The notes: generated from the sequence alone by a model not told the origin. A stretch of 64,000 nt of DNA from Heterohyrax brucei (GCA_028571685.1 CM053146.1:21921431-21985430), one strand, 5' to 3'; counted from the stretch's first letter, positions 19,616-31,272 are shown. Numbers and translations are program-made.

Positions 19616-22600
19616 TCCTAATGCCATGTGTCGTTCTTAGAAGCTGTTAACTTGGTTCCAACTCATAGAGACTGTGTGCAAGACAGAATGAAATACTCTC
19701 TGGTCCTTTTCCATGCTCACAGTCATCTTTATGTGTAAGCCCATTGTTACAGCCACTGTGTTTCTCCATCTTGTTGAGGGTCTTTCACCTTTCACTGACT
19801 TTCTCCTTTACCAAGCATAGTGTCTTTCTTCAGGGATGGACCCCTCTTTACATGTCCAAAGTATGTAAGATGCTGTCTCACCATCCTTGCTTCCAGGGAG
19901 CACTCTGGTTGTACTTCTTCCAGAACAGATCTGTTTATTCTGTTGGCGGTCCATCGTACATTCAGCATTCTCCTCCAATGCTACAATTCAAAGGCATTAG
20001 TTCTTCTCCTGTTTTCTTTGTTCATGGTTCAGCTTTCACATGCATATGCTGTGATTGAAAATACCATGGCTTGGATGAGGTGCACCTTAGTCTTCAAGGT
20101 GGTATCTCTACTTCACAACACTTTAAAGAGGTCTTTTGCAGCAGATTTTCCCAATGCAATGCATCTTTTAATGTCTGGACTGCTGCTTCCATGGACATTG
20201 ATTGTGAACTCAAGTAAAATGAAACCTTTGACAACCTCAATCCTTTCTCCATTTATTTTGATGTTACTTACTGGTTCAGTTGAAGATTTTTGTTTTCCTG
20301 ATGTTGAGGTGTAATCCATACTGATGACTGTGGTTTTTGATCTTTATCAGTGTTTCAGATCCTCTTCACTTTCGGCAAACAAGCCTGTGTCATCTGCAGA
20401 ATGCAGGTTGTTAATGAGTCTTCCTCCCATCCTGATGCATTGTTCTTCATAGAGTCTAGTTTCTTGGATTATCTGCCTGACATCTTGGCTATATAGATTG
20501 AAAAGGTATGGTAAAAGGATACATCTCTGATGAATACCTTTGCTGAGTTTAAAGCACGCAGTTATTCTGTTCTCGTGACTGCATCTTGATTCATGTACAG
20601 ATCCCTCATGAGCACAATTTAGTGTTCTGGACTTCCTGTTCGTTACAGTGTTATCCATAATTTGTTGTGAGCCGCATGGTCAAATGCCTTCCCCTAGTCA
20701 AATTAAAACGTAGGTAAACAGCTTTTTGCTGTTGTCTGCTCAGGATCCATCTGACGTCAGCAATGATATCCCTGGTTCCATATCCTTTTCTGAATCTAGC
20801 TTGAATTTCTGGCAGTTCCCTGTCAGTAACGGTTGCAGTTGCTTTTAAATGATCTTCAGCAAAATTTTACTTGTGTGTAATATCAATGATATTGGTCAAT
20901 AACTTGCACATTTCGTTGGATTGCCTTTCTTGGGAACAGGCATAAATATGAATCTCTTCCAATCATTTGGCCTGGTAGATGTCTTCCAAATTTCTTAATA
21001 ACAGATGAGTGAGCGTTTGCAATGCTGCATTCAGTTTTTGGAACATCCCAGTTGATATTCTGTCAATTCCTGGAGCCTTGTTTTTTGCCAGTGACGTCAA
21101 CACAGCTGTAACTTCCTCCTTCAGTACTATCAATTTGTGATCACATGTTGTCTGTTGAAATGGTATAGTGACTGTGAGGATACCTTCCATTTTCTTTTGA
21201 CCCTTTCTGAATCATTTAACATTTTCCCTGTAGAATCCTTCATTGTTGCAACTCAAGGCCTTAATTTTTTTCTTCAGTCCTTTCAGCTTGAGAAATGCAG
21301 AGCATGTTCTTCTGTTTTGGTTTCCTCTTTCCAGCTCTTTGTATATGTCATAATACTTTGTCTTCTCAAGCTGCGCTTTGAAATCTGCTCAGTTCTTTTA
21401 CTTGATCATTTCTTCCTTTTGCTTTAGCTACTCGATGTTCAAGAGCAAGTTTCAGAGTTTGTTCTAACATCCAATTTGGTCTTTTCTTTTTGTTGTGTCT
21501 TTTTAATGACCTTTGCTTTCCTCATGCATGTCTTTGATATCATCCCACAACTCATCTGGTTTTCAGTCATTAGTGTTCAGTGCATCAAATCCATTCTTGA
21601 GATGGTCGCTAAACTCAGGTGGGATATACTCAAGGTTGCACTTTGGCTCTTGTAGACTTGTTCTAATTTTCTTCAGTTTCAGTTTGAACTCACATAGGAG
21701 CAATTGATGATCGTTCTGCAGTCAGCCTCTGGTCTTGTTTTGACTGATAATATTGAGCTTTTTCCATTTTTGCTTACCACAGATGTAGTGGATATGATTC
21801 CTGTGTATTTTGTCTGGTGAAATCCATGTGTATAGCTGACATTTATGCTGGTGAAAAAAGTTATTTGCAATAGCAGAGTCATTGGTCTTGCATAATTCTT
21901 TCATACTATCTCTGGCATGGTTTCTGTCAAACCAAGGACCTGTTTTCTAGCTACTGGTCTTTCTTCTTTGTTTATAACCTTTGCATGCCAATCACCGGTA
22001 ACTATCAGTGCATCCTGGCTGAATTTTTGATCAATTTCAGACTGCAGAAGCTAGTAAAAATCTGCAATATCTTCATCTGTGGCCTTCGTGGCTAGTATGT
22101 AAATTTGAATAATAGTTGTATTAACTACCCTTATTTGTAGGTGTGTGGATATTACCCTATCCCTGACAGCATTGTACTTCAGGACATATCTTGAAATGTT
22201 CTTTTTGACAGTGAATGCAACAGCATTTCCCTTTGAGTTTTCACTCCCAGCGGAGTAGGCCAAATAACTGTCTAATTCAAAATGTCCAGTACCAGTCCAT
22301 TTCAACTCACTAATGCCTCGGATATTGATATGTATATGTTCCATTTCAGTTTTGACAATTTCCAGTTTTCCTAGATTCATACTTCTAGGAAAGGTCCTGT
22401 TATTAATGGATGTTTGCAGCTGTTACTTTCCATTTTGAGTCATGCCACATCAGCAGATGAGGGTTCTGAAAGCTTGACTCTATCCATCTCATAAAGATTG
22501 ATTCTACTTTGAAGTGGCAGCTCTTCCCCACTCATTTTCTGAGGACCTTCCAACCTGGGAGCTCATTGTCTGGCTGTATATCTGACAGTGTTCCGCGGCT

Positions 22601-22797
22601 GCTCATAAGGTTTTCGCTGGCTAATTCTTTTCAGAAGTAGACTTCTGAGTCCTTATTCTTCATCTGCCTCCATCTGGAAGCTCAGTTGAAATCTGTCTGC
22701 CGTGGGTGACCTTGCTGGTGTCTGGATATGGTGGCAGAGCTTCCAGCGTCACAGAAACCTGCACGTCCCCCCAGTATGACCGACTGGCACACGGGTG
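19616..22797 (-). mobile_element. RTE-clade LINE (RTE1/BovB type), nearly full length
   Basis: A 3.2-kb LINE on the minus strand. It starts (5') near 22797 with a GC-rich leader, then an APE-type endonuclease (about 22380-21900), an RT (about 21190-20100) and a short 3' region ending at 19616. The 3' end (complement ATGAGTTGGAACCAAGTTAAC) has the same layout as the AfroSINE tail. RTE elements have one ORF and a very short 3' end, as seen here. The length and the presence of both terminal regions suggest a nearly complete copy, but it has many stops and frameshifts. I do not see a clear TSD. Confidence 0.85.
20100..22380 (-). pseudogene. RTE ORF: endonuclease and reverse transcriptase, broken
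   Basis: The decayed single ORF of the RTE, read on the minus strand. The endonuclease N-terminus (22380-22051) shows MNLGKLEIVKTEMEHIHINI, then GISELKWTGTG and RDRVISTHLQIRVVNTTIIQ, typical of BovB/RTE endonucleases. The RT start (21190-20963) shows LAKNKAPGIDRIS, and the palm (20658-20347) shows IHQRCILLPYLFNLYSQDVR, then GGRLINNLHSADDTGLFAES, which contains an ADD core instead of the usual YADD. The C-terminus (20319-20113) shows INGERIEVVKGFILLEFTIN. Frames change repeatedly, so no protein is made. Such enzymes are thought to mobilise SINEs with matching tails. Confidence 0.82.
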
Positions 22798-23059
22798 GGG
22801 GCCGGGGACCACAGCACTGAGCTTAAACGTGCTTTACACTGAATTCACCACTGGAGGGTACCTTCTCCTGGTAAGGACTTGTCTTGTTTACTTTTTCCCC
22901 AGTTCATAGAATTTCAGGTAGTAAACTTTCTAAATGCTTGTGGCAAAGATGAATAAAGTTTAATTTTTGTATATGTTTGACACCTGGAAGTCAAATGTAA
23001 TTAAAAAATTCCCTAATGCAGATATGTGGGTTTTTTAGTTTTATTAGATGATACATTCG
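22798..23059. other. Unassigned
   Basis: No gene recognised. A donor-like CTG/GTAAGG at about 22872 follows an open stretch, but there is no acceptor with a pyrimidine tract (see rejected items). Confidence 0.4.
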
Positions 23060-23640
23060 TATGGCTTTAAATGAAAAATGTTAAAAGGAATGTAGTGAAA
23101 GAACTCCCTCCAAACCCTATTGCCTCTCTGACCAGAGTGCTAGTCTCCCCACCTCCAGTTCCCTCCCAGAGACACACAAGTAACCCCTATTTTTTTTTTG
23201 ATTATCTTTTCGTGATATCCTTATGTGTGTGTATACAATCAAATATATTCTTACTTTCTGCTTTTTTACTCAAAAACTAGTTTACTAAAAATAATAACTC
23301 TGCCATAGCTTTCTTTACCCTTAACACATCCTTGAAGATCTTACCATGTTGGTACTTGTACAGCTTTAGAGCACCATTTTTTTATTTTTTGAATAGTTAC
23401 CAAATGTCTTTGATTGTATTATAATGTATTTAACAAATATCCTATCCATGGACCCTTGGGTTTTCTAAACATTTGATATTAACAGTACTGCATTTAGTAA
23501 TTTTACACACACACACACCACTCTGCAAAGTATATCAATAAATTTCCCAAAGTGAAATTGCTGGATATATGTGTATATAATTTTGATACATATAATCAAT
23601 TGCTCTCTGTAGGAGTTGTACCATTAGATAATATTAATTA
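23060..23640 (-). repeat. Ancient L1 3' region
   Basis: The run GTAGTGAAAGAACTCCCTCC to CTCCCAGAGACACACAAG, a TATACAATCAAATATATTC block and GCTGGATATATGTG resemble an old L1 3' part on the minus strand. A (CA)n lies at 23505-23518. 23641-24331 shows nothing I recognise with confidence. Confidence 0.5.
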
Positions 23641-24660
23641 AAACCAATACTGGTTTTGGTACCTTTTAAATACAAAATTCTTAAAAAGAGTATTTACTCT
23701 GCTTTTGTTTTTTTTTGTTCTCTGCTGAGTAATTGCCGAGAGGAGTTACATTGTAGATTATCTGAATTTAGATAAGAATAATAAAATTGTTCTAGATCAT
23801 TACTGTCTACTACTGGCTGAAGGCCCGCAAAGGGTTCTTAAATTCATTTCTTAAAAAAATACTAGCTACAGTAAAACCTGTGAAAGTTGGAACTTGTGTA
23901 AGGTGAAAACCTGCCAGATGAGGAAATCTCAAATATTTTCCACTAACAGAGAGCAATCAGAAAGTGGCAGACTGTATCTTCCCCATGGGGAAAACTTACA
24001 AGACCCCAAAAAGCAAGGTAGTCCCATAAAATAGTTTTGGCTGTCACAGATCTCACTGTATATACATAATAAACATGTTGCATGAGTATGCAATGTATTT
24101 CAAATATATGTCAATGTTGTTGTGTTTAATAAAATACAAGTGCATTTAATAGTGTTATTAAATTCCTAGTTCAACTACTAACAGGTAGTATCTGATTAAT
24201 GGTTCCACTGACTTAAATTGTTGGATTTTGATGGTATGATAGTTTCATTTTGTGTTCCATGAGCTGTTTTTTTTTTTTTCTTCAGTAATTTGGTCTGTAG
24301 ATACAGGAGAGCAGAACCAAAAGACTACGTACTAGGCTTGACAATTAGGTCTGTGAACTTAATTGTTCTAGCGCTCCATACCTCATTGCTGAATAGCACC
24401 ATAGTCACCTTTGAAGTACTCCCCTTGGGAAGCTCTGCACTGATGCCAGTGCCTAGTCCACCCTTCAAAGCAATTTTGGAACTCTTTCTGGAATGGCCAC
24501 TGTGCACCATGGAGAAGTGGCAAGTTCGTGAACTTAGTTGTATAGTTGTCTGTGGGGGAGTTTTTAACTGGTAAACAAACTGCTCTAGTGGAGCACCCTC
24601 CCTACTCACCTGATCTGGCACACAGCGACTTTTTTCTGTAGTGGAGGATAAAGGAAATAT

Positions 24661-24677
24661 TGAAAGGAAGACATTTT
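24661..24677. repeat. TSD, left copy (L1-D)
   Basis: TGAAAGGAAGACATTTT, identical to 25417-25433. Confidence 0.95.
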
Positions 24678-25416
24678 AAAAATTTTTTTAATTGTGATTA
24701 AGTGGAAGTTTATAATCCAAGTCAATTTTCCATACCTGCCTCTACGCAACTCCATCTGCGTGCCTCATCTTGTAACAGCACACTACTCCTTCTCCCTCCT
24801 CACCTCTGCTATCTGTATACTTAATCAACACCGGTGCCCTCACCCCAGAAGGAAACCAGTAGGACAGCCTCGTGTGTGTGAAGATATAAAAAACCATAAA
24901 ATACACACACCACATGCGTCACTGTGTCCCCAAGTCCAGTCCATTCTTTGTTTGAAGGGTCATCTTCAGTACTGGTTTTAGGTCTGGGAGCTATGCCCTC
25001 GGGAGACCCTCCAGGCTGTCAGATCATCAATTCTGGTCTCTTAATAGAGTTCTTGATCTGCATCAGAGACTCTAGATGATGTTCCCTCTCAGGGATGTCT
25101 TTGGTGGTGGCCAGGCACCATCTGGTTCTTCTGGTCTCTTGCTGATGAAGTCTCCCATTTATATGGGCCCCTCTGTCTCCTGGCCTCATTTTTCCTCATG
25201 TCTTTGTTGTTCTTGGTTGTCATCTGTTCCAGGTGGGTTTGGGACCAGTTGATGTTCCTCAGGTGGCAGCTTGCTGCCTTTTAACACCCCAGACTCCACT
25301 CACCAATATGGGGTACGGAAGACTCTTAGAAAAAAGACTGGTTATTCCAGTTGATGTCAATTTTCACTAAAAACATGGTCCCCAGACTCCTGTCCCTGCT
25401 ACTCTGTCCTTTGAAA
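24678..25416 (-). mobile_element. L1-D: 739-bp 3' UTR-only L1 insertion
   Basis: Minus-strand, severely 5'-truncated L1 consisting only of 3' UTR: A/T-rich tail complement at the left, then CCAAGTCCAGTCCATTC, GGTGGTGGCCAGGCACCATC, ACACCCCAGACTCCACTCAC. It is flanked by a perfect 17-bp TSD, which is mariner sequence. Confidence 0.93.
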
Positions 25417-25433
25417 TGAAAGGAAGACATTTT
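25417..25433. repeat. TSD, right copy (L1-D)
   Basis: TGAAAGGAAGACATTTT. The mariner reading resumes with CATGACATTCAGGACATC. Confidence 0.95.
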
Positions 25434-25702
25434 CATGACATTCAGGACATCACATTAATATGATGAGAGCTCTGATGGCCATTCCCGAAAAAGAGTTCCA
25501 GAATTGCTTTGAAGGGTGGTCTAGGCCCTGGCATTGGTGTAGCTTCCCAAGGAGAATACTTTGAAGGTAACTGTAGTGATATTCAGCAGTGAGGTATGTA
25601 GCACTTTTTCTGAAGCATGAGTTCACATACTTATCTGTTGGACCTCTATGTTGTGAACATACACTTGAGTATTTTATAATAAAAACAATCTTTCTCTTAC
25701 AG

Positions 25703-25753
25703 ATATCCCTTTAAGGACCAGCCTGCCACCACCGTTCAGAAATTATAAATATG
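25703..25753 (+). CDS. Candidate host exon 1 (51 nt)
   Basis: The acceptor is TTTCTCTTACAG and the donor ATG/GTAACT. If the first two bases (AT) finish a codon, the exon reads IPLRTSLPPPFRNYKY plus one base. That leaves phase 1, which joins in frame with the candidate exon at 50106 (G+AT gives D). I do not recognise the protein. It sits in non-repeat DNA between a MITE and a SINE. A random pair of splice sites would agree in phase about one time in three, so this is suggestive only. Confidence 0.4.
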
Positions 25754-25980
25754 GTAACTAATTTTTTTTATTTTTAAAAACATGTATTAATGTAGTTTTA
25801 TGTTGATAGGAATTTGAATTTCTAAAAGGAGTTTGCTACCAGTAAATAAAAAAAAACAATTTGAAAGTTTACTTAGAAATATAGGAATCCTAGTATATTG
25901 TTAAAGTAAGTTGGAATAGTGTAAGGAAGTGGCATATTTGTGAGGAACAACGTATTTGGCAAAACTGTGTCTAAAATGGG

Positions 25981-26178
25981 GGGTCCTTGATGTATACGGT
26001 CAGTGTGCTTAGTTGGTAACTGAAAGGTTGGTGGTTTAGGTCCACCCAGAGGCTCTTTGGAAGAAAGGCCTGGTAATTTATATCTCAAAAGTCAGCCTTG
26101 CAAAACACTGTGGAGCACAGTTCTAGTTTGACACGCACAGGAGAACCACAAGTCAAAATGGACTGAAGGCAGTTTGTC
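25981..26178 (+). repeat. AfroSINE, long subtype
   Basis: GGAAGAAAGGCCTGGTAATT and GTGGAGCACAGTTCTAGTTT mark the long subtype. The tail (CACAAGTCAAAATGGACTG) is decayed. Confidence 0.8.
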
Positions 26179-26941
26179 TTTTTTAATGTATAAAATGAGT
26201 TTGTTTGCCAGATTATCAAAAAAGGAAAAAGACTAAGAGTTAAGATATTAGCTTTTTAAATGCTAATAATGTGAGCATTTTGTACACCAATTTTATATGT
26301 TATAATTGATAGTTTAAAGAAATTGGAATAGGGCAAGGAATGGGTTTCTTAATGAGATAAAGAGAATATAGTTAATTAACCTGCAGTGTCCTGACGTGCC
26401 CTCAACTTTGAATTTGGAAGTCACTTGAAAGTTGTGATGTACCTAATAAGTATTTCTGTTAATCAGAGCTGGCATTTTAAAATATAAATATTTTATTTCT
26501 TTAAATCACTTTTTTGAAGCAGCTTTTAATGCTGGTCTCATTTAGTAGAGTGACTTATGACCCAAAAAACTTTGAAATCACAGTCTTTAGCATGTGTATG
26601 CATTTTAATATCCAAGCTAATTGTGAGGTCATAGAGGGCACTCAAGTGGAAGTGGAAGGTATAGAATGGAAAGTACTTTGCTTTATTGGACTTAAAGAGT
26701 TTACATCTTAAATACTGAATAAGATAAAGGAGTAAAAAGCTTGATTAAGGTAAATATGAAACTTCTCAATTGTAGTTTTCATGGCTTTCTACGATTTATA
26801 ATGCTTTAAAATAGAATTTAGAACTTAAATCAACCCACAGAAGCCATTTCACTTTAGAATAATTACATACAGCTTTCCATTCTGTAGGGTGTATATGTGT
26901 GTATATCTGTGTATAACATGTCAACCTATGTTCTGTGTAGG
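26179..26941. other. Unassigned intron-like DNA
   Basis: AT-rich. A 65-codon open stretch at 26514-26711 has no recognised homologue and no splice context. I see nothing else. Confidence 0.4.
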
Positions 26942-27095
26942 TTTCCTTTCCCACTGAAGTGATTCTGACTCATGGCAACCCTATAAAACAGAACAGAACC
27001 GCCCCATACAGTTCCCAGAGAGTAGGTGGTGGTTTCAAACTGCTGACCTTTTGGTTAACAGCGGAGCTCCTAACCACTGCACCACCAGGGCTCCT
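26942..27095 (-). repeat. AfroSINE
   Basis: Minus copy: GAAGTGATTCTGACTCATGG (tail complement), CAGAACCGCCCCATACAG, head ending CACCACCAGGGCTCC. Confidence 0.88.
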
Positions 27096-27184
27096 TTCCC
27101 TGTAGCTTACATGCACAAAAGCCTATGTTCCATGTAGGTTACTTCGAAAGATATGTTTTAGATAATGAAAACAACAGGATATCT

Positions 27185-27400
27185 GAGTTGTGTGGGTGGC
27201 ACAGCTATTTAAGTGCTCATCTACTAGCTGAAGAACATTGGCAGTTTGAGCCCAGTCAGAGGTGCCCAAGAAGAAAGACTTGGTAATCTGCTTCTGAAAA
27301 GATACAGAGAAGTGCAGTTCTAGTGTGCATACGTGGGGTTGCCGTGGCAGGGTTGCCGTGTGTTGGAATCCACTCAGTTGCAACTAGTTTGGTGTTTTTG
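27185..27400 (+). repeat. AfroSINE, long subtype
   Basis: GTGTGGGTGGCACAGCTATT head, AGAAGAAAGACTTGGTAATC block, and tail TGTTGGAATCCACTCAGTTG. 27401-27814 shows no feature I can name. Confidence 0.83.
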
Positions 27401-27814
27401 TTAAGCATCACACAAATGTATCTTTTTATATTCTTTCACACCATTTCATCCTAGTGTTTGTATCCTATTCACCTGAACTGAAAAATAAAATGAATGCATA
27501 TGTCTGTGAAGAAATGATAGAACCACTGGAGTTTTGATAGAGTCCAGATAGCTCTTTGCCTGAGTTTGGTGTTTAACAGTCTGCTGTTTTATGCTGAACA
27601 AGACAGGACAAAGTGTTACTTTGTTCACCTGTCATTGTTACGTTGTATTGCTACATGGTCTGTGACCTAGGTTATTGCCCTGGGTTCTGGGAATGGAAAG
27701 AGCACAGAGTCACATTTCAGTTTTGCAGTTACTGTGGTTGGGCAAAGATTGGCTCCTCCCTTGCTCAACAGGAGTCTGGGATTTCTTTCCTCCCATTTTT
27801 TTTGGCATGTATGT

Positions 27815-28089
27815 CTGTTTTAAAAAATGTGTTTATTTTATTGTTGAGAATACATACAGCAAAATATGTGCCACTTTTGCTCTTTGTGTACAGTTCAGTG
27901 ACATTGATTACATTCTTCAAGATATGCAGTCATCTTCACCCTCCTTTTCACAACTACCGCCTTATTAAGATAAACACAGTGCCCCCTAAATTTCCCTGTA
28001 CATTTGATCCTATTTAGATATATCTTAAAAGAACACAATGCTCAAGGCACATATTCTTTACTAGTTAAGCTAAACTGTTGTTTGGTTTT
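27815..28089 (-). repeat. L1-K 3' UTR, left part
   Basis: Minus-strand L1 3' end of the same subfamily as 51157-51990: TTATTTTATTGTTGAGAATAC, ACAGTTCAGTGACATTGATT, ATTACATTC. It breaks off at TTGTTTGGTTTT (28078-28089), which recurs at 40043-40054, where the L1-K sequence resumes. Confidence 0.8.
28078..28089. repeat. TSD, left copy (L1-H composite)
   Basis: TTGTTTGGTTTT, repeated at 40043-40054. It brackets a roughly 12-kb insertion. Confidence 0.65.
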
Positions 28090-28578
28090 TATTTTTAATT
28101 GTACTTTAGGTGAAAATTTACTGCTCAAGTTAATTTCTTACACAAAAACTTATACACATTATTATATGACATTAGTACAATCCGTATAGTGTGACAGTAC
28201 ACACAACCCTTTCCACTCTGGATTCCTTGTGTCCATTCAATCAATTCTGGTCCTTTTCTGCCATCTCAGCATACCTCCAGACAGGGGCTGCCCACTGGGT
28301 CTCTCATATATCTGGTTGAAATAAGCAGTACACTGTTCACAAGTATTATTTTATGTTTTATAGTCCAGTCCAATTTTTGTCTGAAGAGTTGGCTTCAGGA
28401 ATGACTTTAGTTCTGGGTTAACAGCATTCACAAGGGTCCCTACAGTCTCAGACTGTTATCTAAGTCTGGTCTTTTCATGCAGTTTTAAGTTCTGCCCTGC
28501 GCTCTTATCCTGCTCTCTCAGGGACTCTCTGTTGTGGTCCCTGTCCGGGTAGTCATGGATGGAAAGTTGCTTGCTGCT
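28090..28578 (-). repeat. L1 3' UTR piece at the L1-H 3' end
   Basis: An L1 3' end (ATTGTACTTTAGGTGAAAAT, GTGACAGTACACACAACCC, GGTCTTTTCATGC). A second L1 3' end follows directly at 28579. I cannot tell which inserted into which. Confidence 0.7.
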
Positions 28579-28830
28579 GCTTATTATTATTTTTTAATGT
28601 TTTATTGTGCTTTAACTGAAAGTTTATAGTCTAGATCATTTTGCCATATAAAACTCCACACAGATACCATGAAACTTGTAACTGCTCTTCATCCCTCCCC
28701 CCGACCTTGACAGCATACCACTCCTCCTTTCCACCCTGTGCTTCCTGTATCCATTCAGCTAACTCTTGTTCCCCTCCACCCTTTTCATTCTCCTCTAGAC
28801 AAGAGCTGCTCAGATACCGTCCTGTATTTA

Positions 28831-29395
28831 TGAAGTCTGACAGTTAAGTCCACAAACTTAATTGTTCTAAGTGTTACGTACCTCATTGCTAAATATCACT
28901 AGAGTTACCTTTGAAGTACTCCCTTAGGGAAGCTATGCACTGACACCAGGGCCTAATCCACCTTTCTAAGCAATGTTGGAACTCTTTCTAGAATGGTCAT
29001 TGCACACAATGGCATGGTGGCAAATTTGTGAACTTAATTGTATGATTTCCTGTAAGGGAGTTTTTAGCCAGTAAACAAGTAACTATATTGGAACACCCTA
29101 CCTACTTACCTGATCTGGTCCCCAGTTAACTTTTTTCTTTACCTGAAGATAAAGGAAATATTGAAAGGAAGGCATTTTGGTGACATTCAGGACATCAAAG
29201 ATAGTATAACCACAGCTCTGATGGCCATTTCAGAAAAAGAGTTACAAAATTGCTTTAAAGGGTGGACTGGGCACTGGCATTGGTGCATAGCTTCCCAAGG
29301 GAAGTACTTGACAGGTGACCGTAGTGATATTCAGCAAAGACGTATGTGGAGCACTTTTTCTAGTATGAATTTGTGAACATAATTGACAGTCCTTG
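28831..29395 (+). mobile_element. Mariner-derived MITE, 565 bp, intact ends
   Basis: TA flanks at 28829-28830 and 29396-29397. The left terminus TGAAGTCTGACAGTTAAGTC and the right terminus (complement CAAGGACTGTCAATTATG) form long inverted arms of about 170 bp. The right half encodes a decayed transposase C-terminus: KIKEILKGRHFGDIQDIKD, ELQNCFKGWTGHWHWCIASQ. The left arm is a second copy of this same 3' end in reverse. It lies inside the L1-H 3' UTR. Confidence 0.88.
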
Positions 29396-30884
29396 TATTC
29401 AGCTGGCTGCATTAAGCCAGGAGGCACCCTCTTTACCAGCATTGTTCTGTGACTTCTAGTCCAGTCCAGTCTTTGTGTGAAGAGTTGTCTTCAGTACTGG
29501 TTTCACCTCTGGGCTAACACAGTCTGGGGCCAGTGTCCTTAGGAAACCTTCCAGTCTTAATTGAGTTCTAGTCCTGCACACGTAGTTGTCTCCTGCTACG
29601 CCAGGGACTTTGTGTATGCTGTGTTCCCTCCCAGAGCAGTCACTGGTAGTTGCCAGACACCATCTAATTCTTTTGGTCTCGTGCTTATGTCGTCTCTGGA
29701 TCCTACCACACACCTTTTGTCTGCTGGGCTCACGTTTTCCTCATGTCTTTGATGTCCTTCATTCTCCTTTGCTCCAGGTGGATTGGGACGACATAATGCC
29801 ACGTAGATGGCTATTTGCTAGCTTTTAAGACCCCAGACACTACTCACCCAAGTGATTAAAGAGCATTTTCTTAAAAAAATCTTGGTTACGCCAGTTAGCC
29901 TGGACATCCTCTGAAGCTATGGTCCCAGACTACTCTGTCCTTCAAAATGATGGGTTGTATTTAGAAAACTTTTTAGCTTTTGGTGTAGCTGGCTGTTAAC
30001 CTCCTTTCTACTATATGCTGTCACTTCCTTCACCTAACCCAATTCCTATCCTCTGTCTAATCTATGAATACCCCTCTCCCTCCTTCCCACCCTTGTAACC
30101 GTCAGAGACTGTTTTCTTTTGTTTAAACCTTTTCTTAAGTCCTTATACTGATGGTCTCATACAGTATTTTTCCTTTTACAACTGACTGAATTCAGCATAA
30201 TGTCTTCCAAATGACTGCATGTTATGAGCTATTTCCTGAGATCATTGTTGTTCTTTGTCATTGCATAGTATTCCATTGTGTGAATGTACCATTCCTCAGT
30301 TGATGAGCACCTTGGTTATGGACAGTACTACAGTAAACACTGGTGTGCATGTGTCTTTTCATGTGACAGCTCTTATTTCTCTATAATATATTCCAAGAAA
30401 TGGTATTGCTGGATCATACGGTGTTTCTATTTCTAGCTTTTTAGGAAAGCACCAAATGGATTTCCAAAGTGGCTGTATCATTTTACATTCCCACCAGTGG
30501 TTTAAAAGAGTTCTAGTCTTTCTACAACCTCTCCAATGTTTATTATTTTGTGTTTTTGGAGTAATGCTAGCCTTATTGGGGTGCGATGATATGTCATTGT
30601 AGTTTTGATTTGGGTATCTCTAATGAACTGATGGCACTGTTTTTTTTTTGGTGGCTAATGATTGTGAGCCTTTCCTTGTGTATAAGTTGATGTCCTGGTT
30701 GTCTTCTTTGGTAAAATGCCTGTTCATGTCCTTTGCTCATTGTTTAACTATTTGTCTTGTTGAAGTTTCACAGTATGTTTTCAGTTATGGATTAGATGCT
30801 GATCAGATTCATAGTTGCCAAAAATTCTTTCCCAGTCTGTCGGTAGTCTTTTTACTCTTTTGGTCAAGTCTTTGGATGAACATA

Positions 30885-31272
30885 CGAGGTCAGACAGTTA
30901 GGTTTGCAAACTTATCCTAGAAAAGGTGCTTTGAAGGGTGGACTACGTGCTGGTGTTAGAATGTAGCTTCTCAGGGGGAATACTTTGAAGGTGATCGTAG
31001 TGATATTCAGCAATGAAGTATGTAGCTCTCTTTCTAGGATGAGTTCGGGAACATAACTGCCAGACCCAGTCTGAGGACAGCTCTGATCAATGTTCCAGAA
31101 AAGTTACAAAATTGATTTGAAGGGTGAACTAGGCGGGAGTGTTGGTGCACAGCTCTCAAGGGATTGTACTTCGAAGATGATCTTAGTGACATTCAGTCTG
31201 CAGTGGTATTCAGCAATAGAGTACGTAGTGCTTTTTCTAGGATGAGTTTGCAAACTTAATAGTCCAACCTGG
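30885..31272. mobile_element. Rearranged mariner MITE
   Basis: Starts CGAGGTCAGACAGTTAGG after TA (30883-30884), then jumps at AGAAAAGGTGC to a right-arm segment (GGGTGGACTACGTGCTGG ... ATTCAGCAATGAAG). A second right-arm copy follows (GGGTGAACTAGGCGGGAG ... ATTCAGCAATAGAG), ending near AGTCCAACC. The central transposase part is gone. Confidence 0.75.

Larger units (their letters stand above)
24332..25646. mobile_element. Mariner-derived MITE, split by L1
   Basis: Copy 1 of the MITE family. TA dinucleotides flank it (24330-24331 and 25647-25648). The left arm is the complement of the right arm (transposase 3' end), and the centre encodes the YSPDL...DFF block: CTCCCTACTCACCTGATCTG. After subtracting the L1 insertion (24678-25416) and one TSD copy, the element is about 559 bp, close to the 565 bp of the copy at 28831. 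Confidence 0.85.

Noticed and set aside
19744-20314. Two overlapping plus-strand ORFs of 104 and 164 codons
   Set aside because: These are antisense to the RTE reverse transcriptase region.
22706-22909. 66-codon open frame ending at a donor-like CTG/GTAAGG
   Set aside because: Most of it overlaps the RTE leader. No acceptor with a pyrimidine tract precedes the remainder, and its phase does not match the exon at 25703.
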